64,000 nucleotides of DNA, taken from assembly GCF_024171995.1 (NCBI RefSeq), contig NZ_JAMTCT010000006.1, positions 240,566 through 304,565 of the forward strand, given 5' to 3'. The translations under genes were made by a program, and so were the position numbers. Shown piece by piece: positions 17,551 through 25,322 of this stretch; within the stretch, counting starts at the first letter, position 1; each line of letters begins with the position of its first letter. The notes under the pieces were generated by a model. The model made no database searches, was not told where the DNA came from, and worked only from the letters and a program-made list of their open reading frames with translations. Source of the stretch: Promicromonospora umidemergens. Its GTDB lineage: Bacteria; Actinomycetota; Actinomycetes; Actinomycetales; Cellulomonadaceae.

Positions 17551-18870
17551 TCACTGCTCCGCTTCAGCAGCGGCCTGGATCGCGTCGACGACGTCCTGCG
17601 GGCCCGCCTCACCGGCGAACAGGAGGGCGATCTCGTCGTTCATGGCGCCACCGACGGACTGGCCGAGGCGGGTGTCCAGGTAGAGCTGGGTCACGCCACC
17701 GCCGTCACGCACAGGGATGAGCTGCGCGAGGGTCTCGTTCGTGAGCGAACCGGTCGCCGCGGGATTGGTCGGCAGGCCCATGTCGCGCTCGGCGAAGCCC
17801 TGCTGGACCTCGTCCGTGAGGAGGTAGTTGGCGAACTCGACCGCCACGTCGGGCGCCGCGGACGAGACCGACCAGGCGTCGCCGCCGCCCATCTGGTCGA
17901 CCGGGTCGCCGCCCTGACCCTCGAACGTCGGGAACGCGAACCAGCCGAGGAAGTCGGGCACCTTGCCGTCAGCGGTGAGGTCGCTGGCGGTCGTGGGCTC
18001 CCAGTGGCCGGCGAGCTCCATCCCGACCTTGCCGGTCGCGAGCAGGCCGGAGGCCGACGTCGGGCCGGTCTGCGCCGGGGTGGTGAGGAAGCCCCTGTTG
18101 AAGGGCTCCTGCGCGAGGATGTCCTCGACGTGCTCGCCCGCCTCGAGGAAGCACGGGTCGGAGTAGTCGGCGCTGTCGATCGCGGCCTCGACCGTCTCGT
18201 ACGGGCACTCCCTGACCACGCCGTAGTACCAGTAGTGCGCGGCCGGCCACTTGTCGCCGGCGCCCACGGACAGCGGGGTGGCCCCGGAGTCCTTCAGCTT
18301 TTCGACGTAGCCGTCGAACTCCTCGATGGTCGGGCTCGGCGACACCTCGGTGATGCCGGCCTTCTCGAAGATCTCCTTGTTGTACCAGAAGCCGACGAGG
18401 CCGATGGAGTAGGGCAGCGCGTAGACCTTGTCGTCCACCGTGTACTGGTCGGTGAAGTTCGAGATCGTGCTGATCGTGTCGGCGGAGTCCTCGGTGAGGT
18501 CACGCACGAGGCCGGCCTCGACCTCGGCGCCGAGCTCGCCACCGCCACGGCTCATGTAGACGTCCGGGATCTGCTCGTCGTCGCCGGACTGGAACGCCGC
18601 CTGGAGCTTGGTCAGCATGTCCTGGTGCTCCATGGCCTCGATGTTCACCGTGGCACCGGTCTCGGCCTCGAAGTCGGCGGCGACCTGGGCGTAGTACTCC
18701 TCGCCGTCGCCACCGTTCGAGTTGTGCCACCAGGTGAACTCCTGGGCCTCGGCGTTCTCGCTCGAGTCGCCGCCGTCCGGGTCGGAGCTGGCTCCGATAC
18801 AGCCGGACACGAGCAGTGCGACGGTGCTGCCGAGCGCGACCAGTGCCGTTCCGCGCATCTTCCTCATCAT
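17551..18870 (-). CDS. Sugar ABC transporter substrate-binding lipoprotein (BxlE-like)
   Basis: A 439-residue solute-binding protein. A lipoprotein signal ends in LVSGC (C24), followed by a Ser/Asp/Glu-rich linker and the family-1 binding fold (FTWWHNSNGGDGEEYYAQVAADFE, later WYNKEIFEKAGI, GWFAFPTFEGQ). AAGGGG precedes the ATG at 18870 by about 9 bases; a second ATG follows at once. It heads the operon and is divergent from the LacI repressor, with an operator and promoter between them. Order (repressor, binding protein, two permeases, GH3) equals Streptomyces bxlR-EFGA, so xylobiose-type substrates are likely, with cello-oligosaccharides as the alternative. Confidence 0.93.
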   Translation of the reverse strand: MMRKMRGTALVALGSTVALLVSGCIGASSDPDGGDSSENAEAQEFTWWHNSNGGDGEEYYAQVAADFEAETGATVNIEAMEHQDMLTKLQAAFQSGDDEQIPDVYMSRGGGELGAEVEAGLVRDLTEDSADTISTISNFTDQYTVDDKVYALPYSIGLVGFWYNKEIFEKAGITEVSPSPTIEEFDGYVEKLKDSGATPLSVGAGDKWPAAHYWYYGVVRECPYETVEAAIDSADYSDPCFLEAGEHVEDILAQEPFNRGFLTTPAQTGPTSASGLLATGKVGMELAGHWEPTTASDLTADGKVPDFLGWFAFPTFEGQGGDPVDQMGGGDAWSVSSAAPDVAVEFANYLLTDEVQQGFAERDMGLPTNPAATGSLTNETLAQLIPVRDGGGVTQLYLDTRLGQSVGGAMNDEIALLFAGEAGPQDVVDAIQAAAEAEQ

Positions 18871-18948
18871 TGTGGAACCCCTTGTAAGTCGTCATCGACG
18901 GTCGGCAGGAGGCTGCCGGTTGACGGACGACAAGGTCCGTCAGTCAGG

Positions 18949-18978
18949 ACTGTGGCAGCCGGTCATGGGTTTCGTCAA
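18949..18978 (-). promoter_or_regulatory. Candidate promoter of the sugar-uptake operon
   Basis: On the minus strand TTGACG (18973-18978) and CACAGT (18949-18954) are spaced 18 bases apart, about 80 bases upstream of the binding-protein ATG. The -35 ends 3 bases from the LacI-type palindrome at 18982-19003, so a repressor there would compete with polymerase. Confidence 0.5.
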
Positions 18979-18981
18979 TCG

Positions 18982-19003
18982 GTTTCGATATCGATTTCGA
19001 AAC
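18982..19003. promoter_or_regulatory. LacI-family operator palindrome
   Basis: GTTTCGA-N8-TCGAAAC, a perfect 7-base inverted repeat with AT-rich TATCGATT inside, in the divergent promoter region of the LacI regulator and the sugar operon. TTTCG/CGAAA half sites are typical of actinobacterial LacI repressors of oligosaccharide genes. A further half-like TTTCG lies at 18970-18974. Confidence 0.7.
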
Positions 19004-19015
19004 GGCGGGCCCCAA

Positions 19016-19044
19016 CAGACACACGTGGTTGCCCGGGGTACTCT
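19016..19044 (+). promoter_or_regulatory. Leaderless-type promoter of the LacI regulator
   Basis: CAGACA (19016-19021) and TACTCT (19039-19044) are spaced 17 bases, and the -10 ends 7 bases before the GTG at 19052, so transcription would begin at or next to the start codon. Confidence 0.5.
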
Positions 19045-19051
19045 CACTTCC

Positions 19052-20161
19052 GTGCACAGTGGGACAGGCTCACCCGGGTCCACTGCCGGACCGGGTGACA
19101 GCGTGACGAGCAGTCCGGGGACCCCGGAACCCTTCGCCACCCAGGAACGTGCGACCGGCCGCGCCACCATCACCGACGTCGCCCGCGTCGCCGGAGTCTC
19201 CGTCGCCACCGTCTCGAAGGTCGTCAACGGCCGGTACGGCGTGGCGGCGGCCACCGCGGAGCGGGTGCTCGGTGTCGTCGCCGACCTCGGCTACGAGTCG
19301 TCCCTCGTCGCGCGCAGCCTGCGCCGTCGGCAGACGAACGTGATCGGCGTGCTCGTCGCCGAGTTCGAGCCGTTCAGCACGGAGCTCCTCAAGGGCATCT
19401 CCGCCGCCATCGACGGCACCGGCTACGAGCTGCTCGCCTACTGCGGCGACGCCGGGCGCTCGGACCACGTGGGCTGGGAGCGCCGCTCGCTGTCGCGCCT
19501 CGCCGGCACCCTGATCGACGGCGTGGTGATCGTCACGCCCACGCTAGCGCTCCCGGTGCACGAAGGCGTCCCCATCGTCGCCATCGACCCGCACACCGGC
19601 CCCACCGGGCCTGCCACCGTCGACTCCGACAACCTGGGCGGCGCGCGCACCGCCACCGAGCATCTCATCGCCCTCGGCCACACCCGCATCGGCTACCTGG
19701 GCGGACGCTCCGACCTGGAGTCGGCCCGCCTCCGCGAGCTGGGTTTCGTCGAGGCGATGACCGCAGCAGGCCTCACCCCGGACCCGAGCCTCGTGCTCGA
19801 GGGCGGCTACCGCCCGGACCGGTCCGACCGGCCCACGCACGACCTGCTCGAACGAGCCGACCGGCCGACCGCCGTCTTCGCCGCGAACGACCTGTCGGCC
19901 ATCCACGTCATCCAGGTGGCCCAGGAGCTGGGGCTGCGCGTCCCGGAGGACCTGTCGGTCATCGGGTTCGACAACGTCCCCGAGGCCGCCGCGTCGACCC
20001 CACCCCTGACGACCATCGCCCAGTCCCTGCACGAGATGGGCGCCGAGGCGCTCCGCATGGTCATCGCGATGCTCGAGTCGGGCACCACGGCCAGCAAGCA
20101 CACCCGCCTGCCCACGCGGTTGGTCGAGCGCGCGAGCACGGCTCCCCCGCCTGCCGCGTAG
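19052..20161 (+). CDS. LacI-family transcriptional repressor of the sugar operon (BxlR-like)
   Basis: A 369-residue regulator. The HTH (TITDVARVAGVSVATVSKVV, residues 39-58) is preceded by an unusual 38-residue Ser/Gly/Pro-rich leader. The rest is a periplasmic-binding-protein-like sensor (NVIGVLVAEFEPFSTELLKG, TVDSDNLGGARTATEHLI, AVFAANDLSAIHV, GFDNVPEAA). It should repress the divergent importer/GH3 operon and release DNA when an oligosaccharide or its product binds. GTG 19052 was chosen because TACTCT ends 7 bases upstream and there is no Shine-Dalgarno. Shorter starts nearer the HTH are possible but lack such a signal. Confidence 0.92.
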   Translation: MHSGTGSPGSTAGPGDSVTSSPGTPEPFATQERATGRATITDVARVAGVSVATVSKVVNGRYGVAAATAERVLGVVADLGYESSLVARSLRRRQTNVIGVLVAEFEPFSTELLKGISAAIDGTGYELLAYCGDAGRSDHVGWERRSLSRLAGTLIDGVVIVTPTLALPVHEGVPIVAIDPHTGPTGPATVDSDNLGGARTATEHLIALGHTRIGYLGGRSDLESARLRELGFVEAMTAAGLTPDPSLVLEGGYRPDRSDRPTHDLLERADRPTAVFAANDLSAIHVIQVAQELGLRVPEDLSVIGFDNVPEAAASTPPLTTIAQSLHEMGAEALRMVIAMLESGTTASKHTRLPTRLVERASTAPPPAA

Positions 20162-20514
20162 TCAGACGCACGCGCTGGCACGGGTGGCGGTTCGTGGGTG
20201 TGTGCGCCGGTGTGGGTGTGCGGGCGCCGAACCGCAAGTTGTGGGCCCTTGGCGGCGTCGAACCGCAAGCTACGAGCCCAACGGCCCCCTCTATGGACTC
20301 GTAGCCTTCGGTTGAACGGCTATCAGCACGCGTAGGTTGCGGTTCGACGCCGATGGGCCGGCGTCAGCACGCGTAGGTTGCGGTTCGGCAGGACTACCGC
20401 GCCCTGACCGACCGCACCGCCGTCGGACAGGCGATCTCCGTGGCCGCCTGACCCGGTGCCCCGGCCCGCCGAAATAACCTCGCCGCCGACGGCGGGCCGG
20501 GGCACCCTGGTGGG
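20162..20514. other. Non-coding stretch with an inverted-repeat family
   Basis: About 350 bases between LacI and a GNAT gene with no protein-like frame. It is dominated by the repeat family listed at 20228-20389 and otherwise by GT-rich sequence (20180-20220). The right end carries CACCCT (20503-20508), six bases before the next ATG. Confidence 0.6.
20228..20389. repeat. Five copies, in both orientations, of a GTAGGTTGCGGTTCG element
   Basis: Two direct copies identical over 24 bases (TCAGCACGCGTAGGTTGCGG plus TTCG, at 20323-20346 and 20364-20387, 41 bases apart) are preceded by a degenerate copy (20296-20317). Two more sit in the opposite orientation at 20228-20248 and 20255-20279 (CGAACCGCAAG core). 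The opposed copies could fold into a large cruciform or transcript hairpin. It reads like an intergenic repeat family, not a coding relic. Confidence 0.65.
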
Positions 20515-21651
20515 ATGACCTCGCCCACCGGCCGCACGCCGGCACAGACGCCGTGGCACGTCCTCGAGGTGGCGGCCGTACCGTCCGTCGACCACCCCGA
20601 CGCCTGGGCGTACCACGGCATGGCCACCGTCGACCGGGCAGTGGAGACCGCGACCCTTGGGCACGACGACCTCGCCCGCCCGGCGCAGCAGATGGTCAGC
20701 GGGATGCTGCATCAGGAGTACGCGCGCAAGCAGCGGTTCGTCGCGGTCCTGGACCGGCCCGACGGCGGTGCGCCGACCGCTGACGATGTCGTCGGCTTCG
20801 CGTTCCTCGCGATGGCGCTCAAGGACAACACGCACACCGCCGACGTCTATGTGGGCGTCCGTCCGGACCACCGGCGGCAGGGCATCGGCACGGCCCTGAC
20901 TGCGCGGGCCGAAGAGGCTGCCGCCGGCTCCGGGCGGACCACGTTCTTCAGCTGGTCGCTGTCGCCGCGCGAGGCCGCCGACGACGAGGACGCGCTGGTG
21001 CCGGCCACCGGCGTCGGACGATTGCCCGCCGACACCGCCGGGGTCCGGTTCGCGCTCGACCGTGGGTACACCGTCGAGCAGGTGGAGCGGATGTCGCGGC
21101 TCGACCTGCCCGTGGATCCCGACGAGCTGGCGGCCTTCGAGGCGGGGGCGCGCGCGAAGGCCGGCGACGACTACCGGACGCATACGTGGGAGGGCATCCC
21201 CACGAAGTGGCACGCAGGATACGCCCAGCTCATGGCCAGGATGTCGACGGACGTACCGCAGGGCGAGCTCGACTTCGGCGAGGAGACGTGGGACGCCGAG
21301 CGGGTGCGGGTCTATCTCGAGGACCGGGCCGACAGCGGCCAGCGCCTGCTGACCACCCTCGTGGAGCACGTGCCGTCGGGCGAGATCGCGGCCGGCACGT
21401 CGTTCCTGCTGCAGGACGGCAAGCCGGCGTTCGTGTTCCAGGAGGAGACGATCGCGGTGAAGTCCCACCGCGGGCACCGGCTCGGCATGCTGGTCAAGGC
21501 GGTCAACCTGCGCGAGCTCGCCGCCCGGTACCCGCAGACGGAGCGCGTGCACACGTGGAACGCCGAGGAGAACGCGCACATGCTGGGCATCAACGTCGCC
21601 CTGGGCTTCCGCCCGTCGGGCGCGGAGGCGGCCCTCCAGAAGAAGCTCTGA
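20515..21651 (+). CDS. Tandem-GNAT acetyltransferase A
   Basis: A 378-residue protein with two GNAT folds. The first has the acetyl-CoA loop VGVRPDHRRQGIGTAL (about residue 120); the second has a weaker KSHRGHRLGMLVKAVNL loop, then NAEENAHMLGINVALGF near the end. Bipartite GNAT proteins of this kind are common in actinobacteria; mycothiol synthase MshD is one known member, but this is not clearly MshD. It has a paralogue at 24188-25312, and the two flank a GH3 gene. CACCCT sits 6 bases before ATG 20515, and GGTGGG immediately before it could also act as a ribosome site. Substrate unknown. Confidence 0.88.
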   Translation: MTSPTGRTPAQTPWHVLEVAAVPSVDHPDAWAYHGMATVDRAVETATLGHDDLARPAQQMVSGMLHQEYARKQRFVAVLDRPDGGAPTADDVVGFAFLAMALKDNTHTADVYVGVRPDHRRQGIGTALTARAEEAAAGSGRTTFFSWSLSPREAADDEDALVPATGVGRLPADTAGVRFALDRGYTVEQVERMSRLDLPVDPDELAAFEAGARAKAGDDYRTHTWEGIPTKWHAGYAQLMARMSTDVPQGELDFGEETWDAERVRVYLEDRADSGQRLLTTLVEHVPSGEIAAGTSFLLQDGKPAFVFQEETIAVKSHRGHRLGMLVKAVNLRELAARYPQTERVHTWNAEENAHMLGINVALGFRPSGAEAALQKKL

Positions 21652-21663
21652 TTCTTGTGGGCG

Positions 21664-24075
21664 CTACTTCTTGCGGAGGCGGCCGGTCAGACCCAGCACC
21701 TTGCCGGTCGCGCGGGTGACGACGCCGCCGGTGCCGTTCGCGACGTCCAGCAGCTGCCGTACCTGCCTGTGCGTCACGCCAGAGCCGGGCTGGTAGGGGA
21801 GGCGGCCGAGGGGCATCGCCCTGGTCATGACCATGACGTCGTCGGACAGGCCGGCGCCCTTCAGCATCCCCGTGACCGTCGGGCCGATGACGGGGTGCGC
21901 CATCGCCTCGCCCAGCGAGGACTCGGTGGTGAGCGGGGTGACAAAGCCGTCGGCCGGTACCTCGATCTCGGCGGACGCCCGCAGATCGCGGCTCGACGCA
22001 CCCACCTCGACGCGATAGGTACCGCCCTCGACCCGCCACCGGTCGGTGCGGACGTCCCAGTACGCGAGGTCGTCGCGGGCCACCGTCAGCTCCACCTCCC
22101 GGGACTCACCCGGCGCGAGGTCGACCACCGCGAACCCCACCAGGGCGCGCGGTGCCCGCGGAACCGCCGAACCCGGCAGGGATACATAGCACTGCACCAC
22201 CTCGCGCCCCGCGACGCCGCCGGAGTTGGTGACGGTCACGGGGGCGGTGAGGCCTACGCCGTCGGCCTGCCCTGCCCCGACCCTCAACCCCGAGTACGCG
22301 AACGTCGTGTACGAGAGGCCGTGGCCGAAGGGATACTGCACGGCCAGGTCGCGCGCGTCGTACCAGCGGTAGCCCACGTAGATGCCCTCGCCGTAGGTGA
22401 CGCGCAGGCCCGTGCCGGGGAAGCTCGTCCAGGCCGGGGTGTCCTCGATCCGGAGGGGGATGGTCTCGGCGAGCCTGCCGGACGGGTTGACGCGCCCGAA
22501 CAGCACGTCGGCCAGTGCGCCGCCGCCCGCCTGCCCCAGCAGCCAGCCCTCCACGATCGCGGGCACCCGGTCCGCGAAACCGGACAGACGAACCACCGAA
22601 CCGTTGGACAGCACCACGACCACGCGCTGGTTGACCTCCAGCACCCGGTCCAGGAGGTCGAGCTGGACGGCCGGTAGCTCGATGTCCGGGCGGTCGCGGC
22701 CCTCCGCCTCGGCCGACTGCGGCAGCCCCGCGAAGAAGACCACCACTGCCGCGTCCCGAGCGGCGGCTACCGCGTCGGCGGCCAGCGCCTCGGCGGCGTC
22801 GGCCGGCCGCCTCCGGAGCCGCCCGGCCGCACGCCTGCGGCGGGTCGCGCCGGCAGGGTCCAGCGCGTAGCCCGGCGCGAAGACGACCTCGGTGGCCGAG
22901 TCCTCGATCGCGGCGAGGGCGTCGTCGAGCTGGGTCGGAACGATCTGGGACGAGCCCGAGCCCTGATACCGCGGCGTGCGGGCGAGCTCGCCGACCACCG
23001 CGACGCGCGTCCGCGGGGTCAGCGGCAGCAGACCGCCGTCGTTCTTGAGCAGCACCACCGCGCGGCTCGCCGCCTCGCGCGCCAGGGCGTGGTGCGCGGC
23101 GTCGTGCCAGGCCTCGGGGTCGTGGCCGCGTTCGGCGAGCAGCGCCGCCTCACCAGGTACCGCCTCACCAGGCACCCCCTCCCCACGCGCCGTCTGCGCC
23201 GCGAGCGCCAGGGTGACGACCCGGGTGGCCGAACGGTCGACGTCGGCCAGGTCGAGGGCGCCCGACCTCACGGCCCGGACGATCTCCTTGACGCGGGCCT
23301 CCCCTGCGGCGGGCATCTCCAGGTCCAGGCCCGCACGGATGCCGGCGATCCGGTCGTTGACCGCCCCCCAGTCGGACATGACGAGGCCTTCGAAGCCCCA
23401 CTCACCACGCAGGATGTCGGTGGTGATGCGGCGGTCCTCGCCGGTGTGGGTGCCGTTGACGCGGTTGTACGACGACATGAGCGTGGCAGGCCGTGCGGTG
23501 GTGACCACACGCTGGAAGCCGCGCAGGTAGATCTCGCGGAGGGTGCGCTCGTCGATGTCGGCGGAGACGCGCATGCGCTCGGTCTCCTGGTTGTTCGCGG
23601 CGAAGTGCTTGAGGCTCGTGGCGACGCCGCCCAGCTGGATGCCGGTGACGAGCGCCGCGCCGATCTCGCCGGCGAGCAGCGGGTCCTCTGCGACGTACTC
23701 GAAGTTGCGCCCGCACAGCGGGCTGCGCTTGATGTTGATGCCGGGACCGAGCACGACGTCGACGCCGCGCTGCTTCGCCTCCACGGCCACCGCCTCGCCC
23801 ACGCGCCGGACCAGGCCGACGTCGAACGTGCTGCCGAGCGCGACCGCCGGCGGGAAGCAGGTGGCGGGGACGGCGCCCTCGATGTCACCGACGTCGGGGG
23901 CGAGCCGACGGACGCCGTGGGGGCCGTCCGCGAGGAACGCCGAGGGGACTCCCGGGACCTCGGCCGTGGTCCAGAAGGAGGCGCCGGACAGGAGCCGCGC
24001 CTTCTGTTCGAGGGTGAGCGTCCGGACGATCACCGCGGGTGCCGCCGGGGTGCTGGGCTGCGGCCTCTTCGTCAT
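21664..24075 (-). CDS. Glycoside hydrolase family 3 beta-glucosidase-like enzyme
   Basis: An 803-residue GH3 enzyme unlike the one at 13158 in its pocket motifs. SAFLADGPHGVRR opens the barrel, GPGINIKRSPLCGRNFEY and SLKHFAANNQE follow, and the nucleophile is D235 in LVMSDWGA. Domain 2 carries GSGSSQ and the end has a fibronectin-III-like domain (GHGLSYTTFAYS), followed by about 110 extra residues. This is the pattern of cytoplasmic BglX/BglB-type beta-glucosidases. An Arg/Ala-rich insertion (RRRRAAGRLRRR, about residue 415) is odd. There is no signal peptide. TAACGT ends 6 bases before ATG 24075 (leaderless type), and the promoter lies inside a palindrome. No transporter is adjacent. Confidence 0.93.
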   Translation of the reverse strand: MTKRPQPSTPAAPAVIVRTLTLEQKARLLSGASFWTTAEVPGVPSAFLADGPHGVRRLAPDVGDIEGAVPATCFPPAVALGSTFDVGLVRRVGEAVAVEAKQRGVDVVLGPGINIKRSPLCGRNFEYVAEDPLLAGEIGAALVTGIQLGGVATSLKHFAANNQETERMRVSADIDERTLREIYLRGFQRVVTTARPATLMSSYNRVNGTHTGEDRRITTDILRGEWGFEGLVMSDWGAVNDRIAGIRAGLDLEMPAAGEARVKEIVRAVRSGALDLADVDRSATRVVTLALAAQTARGEGVPGEAVPGEAALLAERGHDPEAWHDAAHHALAREAASRAVVLLKNDGGLLPLTPRTRVAVVGELARTPRYQGSGSSQIVPTQLDDALAAIEDSATEVVFAPGYALDPAGATRRRRAAGRLRRRPADAAEALAADAVAAARDAAVVVFFAGLPQSAEAEGRDRPDIELPAVQLDLLDRVLEVNQRVVVVLSNGSVVRLSGFADRVPAIVEGWLLGQAGGGALADVLFGRVNPSGRLAETIPLRIEDTPAWTSFPGTGLRVTYGEGIYVGYRWYDARDLAVQYPFGHGLSYTTFAYSGLRVGAGQADGVGLTAPVTVTNSGGVAGREVVQCYVSLPGSAVPRAPRALVGFAVVDLAPGESREVELTVARDDLAYWDVRTDRWRVEGGTYRVEVGASSRDLRASAEIEVPADGFVTPLTTESSLGEAMAHPVIGPTVTGMLKGAGLSDDVMVMTRAMPLGRLPYQPGSGVTHRQVRQLLDVANGTGGVVTRATGKVLGLTGRLRKK

Positions 24076-24098
24076 GCGGTCACGTTATCGGTGACCGC
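24076..24098. promoter_or_regulatory. Palindrome over the GH3 promoter
   Basis: GCGGTCAC-N7-GTGACCGC, a perfect 8-base inverted repeat containing the proposed -10 (TAACGT, minus strand, 24082-24087) of the GH3 gene. A repressor binding here would block initiation. Confidence 0.5.
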
Positions 24099-24132
24099 GG
24101 CCGGGTGACCGCGGCCGGGTGACCGCGATCGG
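24091..24132. repeat. Three tandem 14-base repeats GTGACCGCGGCCGG
   Basis: Two exact copies (24091-24104, 24105-24118) and one with a two-base change (24119-24132) in the divergent intergenic region of the GH3 and second GNAT genes. The first copy provides the right arm of the palindrome at 24076-24098, so this may be an operator array or a slippage product. Confidence 0.7.
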
Positions 24133-24187
24133 ACGGCCGCGCGAAAAAGCCGTGCGTCCCGAGAACCCCGGAGAGCACCCTGGGCTC

Positions 24188-25312
24188 ATGACTCCACCCT
24201 CCGCAGTGCCTGCCCCGACGACGTCGACGTGGCGGCTGATGGATGTGCCCCGCATCTCCTCCCTCGACGACCCCGAAGCGTGGCTGTATCGGGGGATGGC
24301 GCAGCTGCACGCCGCGGCGGAGCTGGCCGATCTCGGCAACGCGGACGCCGCACCGACCCCGGTCGGGATCATGGTCGCGCTGAACAACCAGGACTACGTG
24401 CGCAAGCTGCGTCGGCTCGCCGTCGTGGACACGCCCGATGGTCCGCAGGTGGTGGGGAACGCCGTCCTGAATCTCCAGGTCCGCTCGAACCGGGAGCTGG
24501 CGATCGGCCTGATCGTCGTGCATCCCGAGCACCGTCGGCAGGGCATCGGCACGGCGCTGGCCCAGTGGGTGCGCGCAACGGCCCACGCGGAGGGGCGGAC
24601 CTCGGTCCTGGCACCGGTCGACTTCGGCGCCGAGCAGCCCGACGGCGGGGTGCTGGCCCCTGCGTCGGGCAACGGGCACGTCTCCGAGGACCTGCCGGGA
24701 GTTCAGCTGGCGCGGAAGCAGGGCCTGGACCTGCAGATCGTGGAGCGCCGCTCGCGCGTCGACCTGCCGGTCGCGCCCGAGGTGGTGGAGCGGTTCGAGG
24801 CCGATTCCCGTGCCGCCGCAGGTGACGCGTACCGGGTCCACACCTGGACCGCACCAACGCCGGAGGAGTGGATCGAGCAGTATGCCGCGCTGGAGCAGGC
24901 ACTTGCCGACGACGAGCCCCGCGGCGGCCTCGACATGGAGTCGGACGTCTGGGACGCCGAGCGCATCCGTGGCGAGGAGGCGGCGATCGCCGCGAAGGGC
25001 GACGAGTACGTGGTGACGGCCGCCGAGCACGTGGCCACGGGCAGGCTCGTCGCGATGACGATGCTGCTGTGGAACGACCAGAAGCCTGACCACACGGACC
25101 AGCAGGCGACGGTGGTGCTCAAGGCGCACCGCGGGCACCGGCTCGGGATGCTGGTCAAGGCAGTGAACCTGCGCGAGCACGCACGGCTGCGGCCCGGATC
25201 CCAGCGGATCTACACCTGGAACAACGAGGAGAACCCGCACATGCTGGCGATCAATGTCGCGCTCGGCTTCGCCCCGGCGGGCGGCTGCGCGACCTTCCAG
25301 GGTCCGCTGTAG
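24188..25312 (+). CDS. Tandem-GNAT acetyltransferase B
   Basis: A 374-residue paralogue of the protein at 20515, sharing the two-GNAT layout: GLIVVHPEHRRQGIGTALAQW in the first domain and KAHRGHRLGMLVKAVNL with NNEENPHMLAINVALGF in the second. Nearly identical tail motifs imply duplication. The frame opens at 24119, but ATG 24188 has CACCCT ending 6 bases upstream, exactly as in the paralogue. It is divergent from the GH3 gene. Substrate unknown. Confidence 0.88.
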   Translation: MTPPSAVPAPTTSTWRLMDVPRISSLDDPEAWLYRGMAQLHAAAELADLGNADAAPTPVGIMVALNNQDYVRKLRRLAVVDTPDGPQVVGNAVLNLQVRSNRELAIGLIVVHPEHRRQGIGTALAQWVRATAHAEGRTSVLAPVDFGAEQPDGGVLAPASGNGHVSEDLPGVQLARKQGLDLQIVERRSRVDLPVAPEVVERFEADSRAAAGDAYRVHTWTAPTPEEWIEQYAALEQALADDEPRGGLDMESDVWDAERIRGEEAAIAAKGDEYVVTAAEHVATGRLVAMTMLLWNDQKPDHTDQQATVVLKAHRGHRLGMLVKAVNLREHARLRPGSQRIYTWNNEENPHMLAINVALGFAPAGGCATFQGPL

Positions 25313-25322
25313 ACCTCCTTCG

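Noticed and set aside
20515..21651. Mycothiol synthase MshD
   Set aside because: Two GNAT domains fit, but there are two divergent paralogues and no convincing MshD-specific features, so the substrate is left open.
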